Shown here: positions 16,918-27,904 of the stretch, one piece after another
How the letters are laid out: every line of letters begins with the position of its first letter
How positions within the stretch are numbered: the first letter of the stretch is position 1
DNA from: Mesorhizobium sp.
GTDB taxonomy: Bacteria > Pseudomonadota > Alphaproteobacteria > Rhizobiales > Rhizobiaceae
Assembly (NCBI GenBank): GCA_004963905.1
Contig: SUGL01000038.1
Location: 1-57,564 of the forward strand
Direction: 5' to 3'
DNA length: 57,564 nt
Notes under the pieces: model-generated
Told to the model about the DNA's origin: nothing
Database searches by the model: none
Seen by the model: the letters and a program-made list of their open reading frames with translations, nothing else
Translations under genes and position numbers: made by a program

Positions 16918-17020
16918 GGGATTAGGCAGTAGGCAGTAGGCAGTAGGCAATAGACGGTAGCCGCTTGAACCTTCCCTACTGCCCATTCCCTACTGCCTAC
17001 TGCCTTCCTCCCTATTCCCC
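16908..17020. repeat. Heptad-repeat palindrome (TAGGCAG/CTGCCTA)
   Basis: TAGGCAG is repeated three times in a row from 16923 to 16943, with a decayed fourth copy. A reverse-complement array (CTACTGCC, then CTACTGCCTACTGCC) follows at 16977-17004. Outer ends GGGGAATA and TATTCCCC extend the pairing. The folded element would be a long hairpin that takes in the stop codon of the preceding gene. Confidence 0.85.
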
Positions 17021-17032
17021 TCATTTTCAGGG

Positions 17033-17061
17033 TTACATCCGCCAAAACTCTTCCCTATAAG
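17033..17061 (+). promoter_or_regulatory. Candidate sigma70 promoter of carB
   Basis: TTACAT (17033-17038) and TATAAG (17056-17061) are separated by exactly 17 bases. The -10 box is good and the -35 weak. Initiation near 17068 would give a leader of about 90 bases that contains the hairpin at 17097-17125. Confidence 0.45.
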
Positions 17062-17095
17062 GCCCTCCTAGCCTGATACCAGAATCGCAAGCACA

Positions 17096-17125
17096 ACCGG
17101 CCGGGTCCTCCCCCGCCCGGTTTTT
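17096..17125 (+). terminator. Terminator-like hairpin in the carB leader
   Basis: CCGGGT pairs with GCCCGG around a C-rich loop and is followed by TTTTT, as in an intrinsic terminator. A longer alternative stem, AACCGG with CCGGTT, uses the same region. It ends 35 bases before the carB ATG. It may be an attenuator of carB or simply end transcripts from upstream. Confidence 0.6.
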
Positions 17126-17160
17126 CGTGCAAGCCGCTCGCCGAACGGAACCAACTGCCT

Positions 17161-20652
<3,492 letters not shown>

Positions 20653-20916
20653 GACTCCGATTCCTGGTCGGCTAGAGCTACCCAAGCTGGGGAAAATCAA
20701 AAGCTTCCGGAAGCCTGCTTTGAAACTGAAACTAGCACTGACCAAAATTCATCGCTTTCCTCTGTAGCCGCTCTGATATTTTCCACCATTTGGCTTCCTT
20801 ATGGCCTTGCGCTGTGGGAGGATACGGCGCTGCGCGCAATTCATTCTGCGCAGCGATATTAAACGTCCGGAGTTTTGCTCAAGCCGGATGTATTGGAGTG
20901 GAATATCAGCAGCAAA
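20653..20916. other. Left junction of the AT-rich island
   Basis: After the carB stop the base composition falls sharply from about 20690. The stretch holds a perfect 12-base palindrome GCTTCCGGAAGC (20703-20714) and a loose TGCGCGCA/TGCGCAGCG repeat near 20830-20855. No integrase, tRNA or direct repeat was found to mark an integration site. Promoters for the NYN gene must lie here. Confidence 0.5.
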
Positions 20917-21573
20917 ATGACCCAAACGTCCGTTACCGCCTTTGTCGATTGGACCGCTCAAATGCATATCGCTGGCGCAAAACACATCAACAACCCCCGA
21001 ACGCGGGCCGCTAAAACACTGAACAGTGTTTCCAACATAATTTCGAATACATTGACCAAGATTTCAACAAGTTCGAGCCTCCGATTTCGTGTCAGTCTTC
21101 GATTGTACCACGGTTGGCATCGTGGGCTAAGCCCAACAGAGAATAGAATAGCGGTGATGGAGGTTGTAAACAATCCAGACTTCTCGTTTTCAATTAATTC
21201 ACGAAACATCCATATTGAGCCACAAGTTGGATTTAGCGAAACTTTACTTAACGCACTTCCGCACCGATTGGTTAAACAGTCAGGAAGATCTATGCCGAAG
21301 ATACATCTTCCTGACACGTTTAGACGACCCCTGAACGACAACACCCCAAGAGAGAAAATGGTCGATACCTCGCTTGCTTGCGACGTCCTAACCCACGCCA
21401 GATCAGACTCAAGAGACTGGAGGCTAGTGTTAGCAGAAGACGACGATCTCGTTCCCGCGCTCTTCGTAGCAGAAGCTTGGTCCAAGAATCACGGCGGAAG
21501 AACGATATTGATTAGAAAAAGAAAAGAAAATCGATGCCTTTCTCTGGACGGCCTTCTTCAGGAACTGGATTGA
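20917..21573 (+). CDS. NYN (PIN-like) domain protein, putative nuclease
   Basis: This is a 218-residue protein in AT-rich DNA unlike its neighbours. Its ends fit the NYN fold of PIN-like nucleases. Strand 1 is TAFVDWTAQ with Asp11. The core VDTSLACDVL (149-158) has Asp150 and Asp156. WRLVLAEDDDLVPAL (168-182) carries the acidic cluster 175-177, followed by GGRTILIR. These acids would bind the catalytic metal for RNA or DNA cleavage. The middle (residues 25-130) is not recognised. The ATG at 20917 has only a distant GGAG, and TTG codons at 20875 and 20890 are alternatives. Its TGA overlaps the ATG of the next frame as TGATG. Domain assigned by pattern only. Confidence 0.65.
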   Translation: MTQTSVTAFVDWTAQMHIAGAKHINNPRTRAAKTLNSVSNIISNTLTKISTSSSLRFRVSLRLYHGWHRGLSPTENRIAVMEVVNNPDFSFSINSRNIHIEPQVGFSETLLNALPHRLVKQSGRSMPKIHLPDTFRRPLNDNTPREKMVDTSLACDVLTHARSDSRDWRLVLAEDDDLVPALFVAEAWSKNHGGRTILIRKRKENRCLSLDGLLQELD

Positions 21574-21650
21574 TGGCGCTTAATATCGAAATTCTTAAGG
21601 ACGAACTATCGGTGTTTGCGGACATCGGCACCGGATCTCCAACACACTAG
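21573..21650 (+). other. In-frame 5' segment of the NACHT gene ending in an amber codon
   Basis: An ATG overlapping the NYN stop (TGATG) opens 25 codons, MALNIEILKDELSVFADIG and onward, ending in TAG at 21648-21650. The frame is the same as that of the large NACHT gene and stays open directly after the TAG (EDDASIIFRFVRLGE). The TAG is itself part of an AGGAGG sequence. It may be a nonsense mutation in the real start of the NACHT gene, a readthrough site, or a leader ORF that delivers ribosomes for re-initiation. Confidence 0.7.
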
Positions 21651-21680
21651 GAGGACGACGCTTCAATCATATTTCGTTTC

Positions 21681-23807
21681 GTGAGATTAGGTGAGCAAGT
21701 TAAGGTTAAGTTTATTAAATCAAACGGAAAAATCGAGTACAGTAAGGAGGATTACTCAGCCGAAACGTTTATAAACTATAAATCTCTTTTGGCCTCAACA
21801 GATTTTTCTAACTTAAAATTATGGGCCACCTCTCAAGCTATAATGCTCAGTGATCTGATAAAAGAGAAAAACATACTTGAGACCGCTGGAAGACTAAGCT
21901 TAAGGTCCGAAACCGCACATGCAAAAATAGGTGAAATTGAGAAATTCTTGACCAATGAAAGAGGCAAGGTACAATCTGTTCGTGTTCTATTGATCGATGG
22001 CCCTGCGGGCATAGGAAAGACTCACTTTGTTGAGCAGATAGCCTCTCTCCGAGCCAAAGAGTTCGTGAAGACTCAGAACCCATTGATTCTACACGTTAAG
22101 AGCAGAGGCAGGATCCTAACTTTCATTCAAGACCTCATGGCTTTCAGTCTCCAGTCTCTTAGGCTGCAAGTGACTTACGACCAGATTCCTATTTTGGTGA
22201 GGCATGGACTTGTTCAGTTAGCCATAGATGGCTTTGACGAACTGGGAGACCCAAATGGCTACGAGACGGCCTGGGGGCAAGTGCGAGAGCTCGTCGAAGA
22301 TATCGAGGGCGAGGGCACCATTATCCTAGCAGGCAGAGAAACATTTATCGGGAGAGAACGTCTACTCAAGGCTGTACCCAGGCTGGATGATGACAGGCAC
22401 GAGGTTGGCGTTTTTAGCATCCTACCTACCACGCCAAGCGCGGCAAAGAATTGGCTTAAGCATAAAGTTTCCAGCACCCGAGTTGATCAGGCCAGCGAGC
22501 TAGGCCTGTTTGACGAAGGCTCTTACGCGCTGCGGCCGTTCTTCCTCTCACAGATCGCCGAACTGCTATCCACTGACATCGACCTTGAGTCGGCCCCACC
22601 TTTGGTTTCCTTAACCAAGCTGATGGTTCAACGCGAGGCGACCAAATTCCCCGACAACATCCTCGAATTGATGGGGCCGACCGGCGTGCGCAGTTTTGTA
22701 CTTGAAGTACTAACTGAGATTGCTCGAGATATGGCCGAGAGCCAAGTCGATTCAATCGACGAGGATTCTCTTCTTTGGATCGCCGAGACCGCTGCCGGGG
22801 ACAATTTTGACCCGGAGTCACTTAGGATAATAAAAAATCGAGTTCAGGCAATTGCCTTTCTTGAGAACGATGAAAGAAGGGGGCGTCGTCGATTTGCGCA
22901 TTCCGAGTTCTTCAACTACTTTTTGGGCCAATCCGCCATCGTAGCGGTATCCAAAGGTGAAACTCCGAAGTTTGTTCGAAGAAACATTTTTGGCCCCGAT
23001 TTCTTGCTTACGTTCGGCTTAGTAGCAAATTCCGCAGACAGCGCTAAAATGGAGAAATTCGCCAAGGCCGCGCTGGATATGATATCTGTACCATCGGAAC
23101 TAGATCGGTCCGACCGAAACATCGCTGCGCTTTTGTTCACGTGTTTGCCGTTTGCAAGTTCGCTAGGGATCAAAGAAATCAGAGACGTAAATGTCGACGA
23201 TGCGGTAGTCCGAGGGGTGTCGGATTTTTGCGAGGTATCGAATTCATCTTTTAATCAAATCGACCTACGTGAATGCGATCTGACCAATGTCGTCTTTGAA
23301 AACGTCCAAGTTGCCACCGTTATTGCGAACGAAATAACGCGCCTACCGCCGACTTTTCCTGATCCTGGGATGATTCAAATAGAAATCGAGGGCCGGCAGG
23401 AGCTGCTGTCTGGAATAGAGGCGACTAAATGGATAAACAGCCACGGGCGCCTATTGGATTCGACTGACGCGGATAAGCTTGTTCCGGAGCGGGTAAGAAG
23501 ACATGAGCTCTACAAGATTCTTCAAAAGTCCTGTCGCGCAATGCTTCGTCAGCACTGGATCCGCAGTGACGGTGACGATCATGTAACTCGCCTTGTCAGG
23601 AACGAGTTATGGGACACCATAGTTGAATTGCTGAAACAGAACGGCTTGCTTGAAGAGCGCCGTGGAAAACCCGCGTCTGGGCCGCCATCCGTCTTTTATC
23701 ATATTTTACACGCTCGGGAGATACTTCAGGAAGTACGCGTGAACGAGCAAGTTGCGTCTCTTTTCTCTGATCTTGAGCTCAAGATCAGAGAGTTGGGGGA
23801 CGATTGA
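21681..23807 (+). CDS. NACHT-domain STAND NTPase
   Basis: This is a 708-residue protein counted from the GTG at 21681. Residues 1-95 are an unassigned N-terminal part. The P-loop GPAGIGKTHF lies at 107-116, the NACHT-type Walker B LAIDGFDELGD at 180-190, and the sensor-like IILAGRETF near 218-226. A helical region follows. Near residues 515-545 are pentapeptide-like repeats (SFNQIDLRECDLTNVVFEN), then a C-terminal helical domain. STAND NTPases switch on oligomerisation upon ligand binding and many defend against phage. The partner is the upstream NYN protein. No strong start exists after the amber at 21648: AGGAGG is 26 bases before this GTG. The gene overlaps the convergent cupin by 23 bases. 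Confidence 0.78.
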   Translation: MRLGEQVKVKFIKSNGKIEYSKEDYSAETFINYKSLLASTDFSNLKLWATSQAIMLSDLIKEKNILETAGRLSLRSETAHAKIGEIEKFLTNERGKVQSVRVLLIDGPAGIGKTHFVEQIASLRAKEFVKTQNPLILHVKSRGRILTFIQDLMAFSLQSLRLQVTYDQIPILVRHGLVQLAIDGFDELGDPNGYETAWGQVRELVEDIEGEGTIILAGRETFIGRERLLKAVPRLDDDRHEVGVFSILPTTPSAAKNWLKHKVSSTRVDQASELGLFDEGSYALRPFFLSQIAELLSTDIDLESAPPLVSLTKLMVQREATKFPDNILELMGPTGVRSFVLEVLTEIARDMAESQVDSIDEDSLLWIAETAAGDNFDPESLRIIKNRVQAIAFLENDERRGRRRFAHSEFFNYFLGQSAIVAVSKGETPKFVRRNIFGPDFLLTFGLVANSADSAKMEKFAKAALDMISVPSELDRSDRNIAALLFTCLPFASSLGIKEIRDVNVDDAVVRGVSDFCEVSNSSFNQIDLRECDLTNVVFENVQVATVIANEITRLPPTFPDPGMIQIEIEGRQELLSGIEATKWINSHGRLLDSTDADKLVPERVRRHELYKILQKSCRAMLRQHWIRSDGDDHVTRLVRNELWDTIVELLKQNGLLEERRGKPASGPPSVFYHILHAREILQEVRVNEQVASLFSDLELKIRELGDD

Positions 23808-24273
23808 CCCACCCCTGCCCCGGATACGGCACCCCATCCTTGTGCAAAAACCGTCCATCCGAACTCGGGCTCATCATGTCGATGTCGGAGCAGGTGATGA
23901 GGTCGTCCGGGTTGCGTGAGCCGACTTCCAGGTAGCGCGCCGTCACCGACGAGCGGTTGATCATGTGGTGGCCATCGCCGCTGTCCTTGGCGAAAGTCAC
24001 GCAGTCGCCCGCCTTGAGCAGCGTTTCGCCACCATCCTCGACCAGCGTCAGCTCGCCCTCCAGCACATAGACGAACTCGTCCTCATGGCTGTGCCAGTGG
24101 CGCTGGCTCGACCAGCCGCCGGGCGGTAGCGTCATCAGGTTGACGCCGAAATCCTTCAGCCCGCCGGCATCGCCGAGGCGCTGCCGTGTGCGCTCGGCGC
24201 AAGGGAGGTCGAAGGGCGGCGGATAGCTGGAGCCTTTGCGGACGGGGACTGATGACAGGTCGATCTTGGGCAT
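23785..24273 (-). CDS. Cupin-domain protein
   Basis: This 162-residue single-domain cupin has the metal motif HWHSHEDEFVYVLEGEL and the second strand motif GDCVTFAKDSGDGHHMIN. Both have the expected His/Glu ligands. The N-terminus MPKIDLSSVPVRKGSSYP is typical of rhizobial cupins of unknown substrate. The C-terminal end (NRPPTL) lies over the last codons of the convergent NACHT gene, so its final residues may have been changed by the island insertion. An upstream RIME-like repeat separates it from the next gene. Confidence 0.88.
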   Translation of the reverse strand: MPKIDLSSVPVRKGSSYPPPFDLPCAERTRQRLGDAGGLKDFGVNLMTLPPGGWSSQRHWHSHEDEFVYVLEGELTLVEDGGETLLKAGDCVTFAKDSGDGHHMINRSSVTARYLEVGSRNPDDLITCSDIDMMSPSSDGRFLHKDGVPYPGQGWVNRPPTL

Positions 24274-24312
24274 GGCTTTTTCCGTTGGTTCGATGCCGGC
24301 ATTGCGAATGCG

Positions 24313-24523
24313 CGCTCCCCCTTCTCCCCTTGGGGGAGAAGGTGGCCGAGCGAAGCTCGGTCGGATGAGGGGTGTTCCAGCTTGGCGATGCGCCCGGTCA
24401 CACGCAACCGTCCTATTGGTGCCGAAAGGCACACGATCCCGCCGTCTCATTTCTTCCAACACCCCTCATCCGTCTCGGCGCTGGCGCGCCGATCCACCTT
24501 CTCCCACAAGGGGAGAAGGCAAG
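24313..24523. repeat. Second copy of the rhizobial intergenic mosaic palindrome
   Basis: Left arm 24313-24385 repeats the CCTTCTCCCC/GGGGGAGAAGG hairpin and the GAGCGAAGCTC hairpin seen at 10113-10190, in reverse. Right arm 24457-24523 repeats ACCCCTCATCCG, nested GGCGCGCC-like palindromes and CTTCTCCC/GGGGAGAAG. A 15-base perfect inverted repeat links the arms (24362-24376 with 24458-24472). Between them lies about 70 bases of unique sequence. Confidence 0.85.
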
Positions 24524-24533
24524 GACTGGCCGC

Positions 24534-25097
24534 TCACCCCTGATGCGCCACGGCCAGCTCCTTGGCGTGCTTCTCATGCATCTTCAGCACCGGCAGCTCC
24601 CTCTTGGCGAATTCCTTCATCGCCGGGTCGTCGCCCGACTTCGCATAGGTGCTGAACAAGGCGACGGCGTCCTTGTGCGCGTCGGTCTGCATCTTGATAT
24701 ACTTTTGGTCGAAATCCTTGCCGCTCGCGCTCTTCAATTCACCCAGCATCTGCTGCTCCCTGGGCTGCAGCGCCGGATCGGAGGGCTTGATCGAGGCGGT
24801 CGTCTGGCCCTGGCTCAGCGCCGCCTTCAAATCCTCGCCGATCTTGCTGTGGTCGGCGATCATCTGGCCGGCGAAGGCCTTGACGTCGTCCGACGCCGAC
24901 TTCTCTTGCGCCAGCTTGCCCGACTGGATCTCGAATTGGTTGGCGTTGGGCACGGTGGCGACGAAGGTCTGGGTGTCGACTTTGTCCTCGGTCACCATGG
25001 GGCCAACGGCATCCGGGCTGGTGTCGTCTGACTGGGCAAGGGCAGCCGGCGCGCCGGCGAGCAGCGCGATCGCGGCCAGGGGCAGAAGCGTTCTCAT
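24534..25097 (-). CDS. DUF4142 secreted protein
   Basis: This is a 187-residue protein with a signal peptide (MRTLLPLAAIALLAGAPAALA, cut before QSDD). A ferritin-like four-helix DUF4142 domain follows. Its conserved features are VPNANQFEIQSGKLA, FAGQMIADHSKIGEDL and KMQTDAHKDAVALFSTYA. These proteins sit in the periplasm, are often stress-linked and have no proven activity. The His and Asp/Glu pattern could bind metal, which is untested. It is in the same direction as, but probably not in an operon with, the DUF899 gene 96 bases away. Confidence 0.88.
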   Translation of the reverse strand: MRTLLPLAAIALLAGAPAALAQSDDTSPDAVGPMVTEDKVDTQTFVATVPNANQFEIQSGKLAQEKSASDDVKAFAGQMIADHSKIGEDLKAALSQGQTTASIKPSDPALQPREQQMLGELKSASGKDFDQKYIKMQTDAHKDAVALFSTYAKSGDDPAMKEFAKRELPVLKMHEKHAKELAVAHQG

Positions 25098-25193
25098 CTG
25101 AAGTCTCCGATCCGGAACAGCCCCTCTGCCACCTCAAACGCGGCACCAGCGTCGCGGTTGCCTGTGAACGGCCCCAGGGCCATCGGCCTGCCG

Positions 25194-25943
25194 TCAATGG
25201 CAGGATGCTTCGGGCGCCGAATATTGCAGCTGCTCATGCCAATCCGGGCGGCCGTCCGGCGTGAAGTCCATCAGGTTCCACAGTATCTCGCAGGTGCCGA
25301 TCGCGCGCGGATCCTGGCCGGGCTCGGTCGGCGCGAAGCCAAGCTCCGACGACCAGAAATGACGGATGCCGTCACCGTTGCGGTAAAACACCGAAAGCAG
25401 CGGTATCTGCGCGCCGTCGCTGGTCTCGGAATTGTAGTCGCGCTTGAAACTGTTGCCGGCCGAGGAGACGAGCCGCATGTTCTTCCAGCCGCGGTCGCGG
25501 CCGAGCGCCGTCAGATTGGCGAGCGCGGTCTTGGCCACCACGGCGAAGTTGAAGCCCGCCGCCTCAAGATGGCCGATCGCGCCGTCGAACTGGTCGAGCA
25601 GCGCGGTGCAGGACGGGCATGGCTGGTCTTCTCTGGCGAGCTTCGCCGTCTCGCCGCTCGCCGCCACCGCGCGCGTTTCCTGCGGATGACGCGGGAACAT
25701 CATCTGGTAGAGGATCAGCGAGTCCTTGCCCGGCTGAAACAGGTCCGAAAGGCTGACCCGCGTCGCCCTGCCCTCGCCGTCCAGCCCGTCGAAGACATAG
25801 TCCCGCGGCACCAGCCCGCCCGGCGGCAGCGCGCGTCTGGCCACTGCCACGGCTTCCATGGCGCGGCGCAGCTCGATCTCCTTTTGCAGGAGCTTCTCGC
25901 GGGCGGCGCGGTATTTGGCGGATTCGTTGGGAAAGGTGATCAT
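25194..25943 (-). CDS. DUF899 thioredoxin-like protein
   Basis: This is a 249-residue member of the DUF899 family, which has a thioredoxin-like fold. Helix 1 KYRAAREKLLQKEIELRRAM is typical, and so is LPPGGLVPRDYVFDG. A possible redox pair CPSC lies in EDQPCPSCTALLDQFDGA. The C-terminal part has YNSETSDGAQIPLLSVFYR and ends with LQYSAPEASCH. Family members are poorly studied. The CPSC motif suggests a thiol reaction, but this is inferred. Confidence 0.85.
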   Translation of the reverse strand: MITFPNESAKYRAAREKLLQKEIELRRAMEAVAVARRALPPGGLVPRDYVFDGLDGEGRATRVSLSDLFQPGKDSLILYQMMFPRHPQETRAVAASGETAKLAREDQPCPSCTALLDQFDGAIGHLEAAGFNFAVVAKTALANLTALGRDRGWKNMRLVSSAGNSFKRDYNSETSDGAQIPLLSVFYRNGDGIRHFWSSELGFAPTEPGQDPRAIGTCEILWNLMDFTPDGRPDWHEQLQYSAPEASCH

Positions 25944-26066
25944 GGCTTTCTCCTTGGCCGTCGCGCCGGCGTCCCGGCGCGGGTTGCACTACGGCCGAAG
26001 GACGTGTCGCGCCGGCTGCATCCGACATTTTTGGCGCGCGCCGCTGCCACTTTCTTCCTGTCGCGC

Positions 26067-26891
26067 CTAACCTTTGACCCCGCCGGCGGTGAGACCGGAA
26101 ACGATCTTGCGCTGGAAGATGAGCACCAGAACCACCAGCGGCACGGTGACGATCACCGAGGCGGCCATGATGTTGCCCCAGGGGATCTCGAACTGCGAGG
26201 TGCCGGAAAGCAGCGCGATCGCCACCGGCACGGTGCGCTGCGCATTGTTGGAAGTGAAGGTCAGCGCGAACAGGAACTCGTTCCAGGCGCCGATGAAGGC
26301 GAGCATACCCGTCGTCGCCAAGGCCGGCCACATCAGCGGCAGGAAGACGCGGGTGATGATGATCCAGGGCGTCGCGCCGTCGAGAATCGCCGCTTCCTCG
26401 ATCTCGACCGGCAGGTCGCGCACGAAGGTGGTGAGCACCCACACGGTGAACGGCAGGGTGAAGATCATGTAGGAGAAGATCAGCGCGATGAGCGAATTGT
26501 AGAGGCCGGCCCAGCGGATCATCTCGAACAGGCCGGCCAGCACCGCCACCTGCGGGAACATCGAGACCGACAGGATGCCGAGCATCAGCGCCGAGCGGCC
26601 GCGAAAGCGGATGCGCGCCAGCGAATAGGCGGCGGTGACGCCGAGCAGCAGCGAGATCAAAACGACCGCGCCCGACACGACCAGCGAGTTCACGAGATTG
26701 CGCAGGAAAGTGCCTTCGGTGAGCACGTTCCTGTAGTTGGCGAGGCTGATCGTATGCGGCCAGAGGCTAGCCTCGAAGAGCTCCGTTCCCGATTTCAGGC
26801 TGGTGGCGATGGCGTAGTAGAACGGGAAGACCGCGATGAAGATGATCACCGCCACCAGCAGATAGAAGGCCGCGCGCTTCAGAATTGCCAT
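26067..26891 (-). CDS. Sugar ABC transporter permease (MalG type)
   Basis: This 274-residue inner-membrane permease of the carbohydrate-uptake-1 group has six membrane segments and the EAA loop VEIEEAAILDGATPWIIITR, where the ATPase docks. Its ATG overlaps the stop of the upstream permease as TGATG, so translation is coupled. With the binding protein and the other permease it forms the membrane part of a sugar importer. No ATPase gene is present, so a shared ATPase elsewhere must serve it. Confidence 0.93.
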   Translation of the reverse strand: MAILKRAAFYLLVAVIIFIAVFPFYYAIATSLKSGTELFEASLWPHTISLANYRNVLTEGTFLRNLVNSLVVSGAVVLISLLLGVTAAYSLARIRFRGRSALMLGILSVSMFPQVAVLAGLFEMIRWAGLYNSLIALIFSYMIFTLPFTVWVLTTFVRDLPVEIEEAAILDGATPWIIITRVFLPLMWPALATTGMLAFIGAWNEFLFALTFTSNNAQRTVPVAIALLSGTSQFEIPWGNIMAASVIVTVPLVVLVLIFQRKIVSGLTAGGVKG

Positions 26892-27904
26892 CAGCGGCCT
26901 CCTTCCAGGCTTATCCGGGCTATGCGGATGTAGGAAATGGTGAGCAGCGCGAGGATCAGGAACAGCAGTGTCGAGGCGGCCGAGCCATAGGCGAACTTGT
27001 CGAACTCGAACAGGTTCTCGCGCGCGAACACCGACATCGACTTGGTCCGCACGTTGTTGGGCGTCAGCACATAGATCAGGTCGAAAATGCGCAGTGCATC
27101 GAGCGCGCGGAAGATCACCGCCACCATCACTGCCGGGCGGATCATCGGCAAGGTCACCCGCCAGAAGATCTGCCACGGATTGGCGCCGTCGAGTTTTGCC
27201 ACCTCGACGATCTCGCGCGGCAGCATCTGCAGGGCTGCGAGGATCAGCAGCGCCATGAACGGCGTCGTCTTCCAGATATCGACGATCAGCACCGCGACCA
27301 TCGCCGTGTCGGCGCTGGCGGTCCAGGCGATCTTGGCATGGATCAGGCCGAGATTCAGCAGCACGACATTGATGATGCCGAACTGGTCGTTGAGCATCCA
27401 TTGCCACATTTTGGCCGAGACGATCGTCGGGATCGCCCAGGGAATGAGGATCGCCGCCCTGACGATGCCGCGTCCACGGAACTCGGCATTGAGCACGAGC
27501 GCGACGATCATGCCGAGAATCGTCTCGCAGGTCACCGAGACCGCCGTGAAGCGCACCGTGTTCCAGACGGCGCGCCACCACACCGGATCGACCAGCAGCC
27601 CGTCATAGATCGTGCGGCCGCTCGGCATGCTGAGCATCGAGAAATAATTGGCAAAGCCAACCCATTGGCGGGCGTCGAGGTCCGACAGCGAGGCGTCGGT
27701 GAAGCTGAAATAGACCGTCCGGATCAGCGGCCAGCCGGCGACGGCGGCAAGCACCGCAAGCATCGGCGTGAGGAACAGCCAGGCCGAGCGCACGCGCTGC
27801 GCCATCAGCCGCGAGCGCGTGCGCCGGGTGGCGACTGCTTCCGGCGCCCGTTTCGTCTTGCCGCCGCGGACGCCCGAGCCGGCTTCTGCCGGCGCCGCGG
27901 TCAC
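26891..27904 (-). CDS. Sugar ABC transporter permease (MalF type)
   Basis: This is a 337-residue permease. A cytoplasmic N-terminus of about 40 residues precedes six or more membrane segments, and the EAA loop reads PREIVEVAKLDGANPWQIFW. It starts with GTG at 27904, which overlaps the stop of the binding-protein gene by four bases (GTGA). It pairs with the MalG-type permease to make the channel of a maltose, trehalose or similar alpha-glucoside importer. The exact sugar is unproven. Confidence 0.92.
   Translation of the reverse strand: MTAAPAEAGSGVRGGKTKRAPEAVATRRTRSRLMAQRVRSAWLFLTPMLAVLAAVAGWPLIRTVYFSFTDASLSDLDARQWVGFANYFSMLSMPSGRTIYDGLLVDPVWWRAVWNTVRFTAVSVTCETILGMIVALVLNAEFRGRGIVRAAILIPWAIPTIVSAKMWQWMLNDQFGIINVVLLNLGLIHAKIAWTASADTAMVAVLIVDIWKTTPFMALLILAALQMLPREIVEVAKLDGANPWQIFWRVTLPMIRPAVMVAVIFRALDALRIFDLIYVLTPNNVRTKSMSVFARENLFEFDKFAYGSAASTLLFLILALLTISYIRIARISLEGGR

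Noticed and set aside
16923..16950. TAGGCAG tandem array considered as a plasmid iteron or replication origin
   Set aside because: No replication gene is near, and its mirror array makes it a palindrome 3' of a gene.
20653..20916. Prophage or integrative-element attachment site at carB
   Set aside because: No integrase, no tRNA and no direct repeat at both island ends could be found by eye.
20958..21485. A 175-codon minus-strand frame opposite the NYN gene
   Set aside because: The plus-strand frame has the NYN acid pattern and couples to the NACHT gene, whereas the minus frame has no motif.
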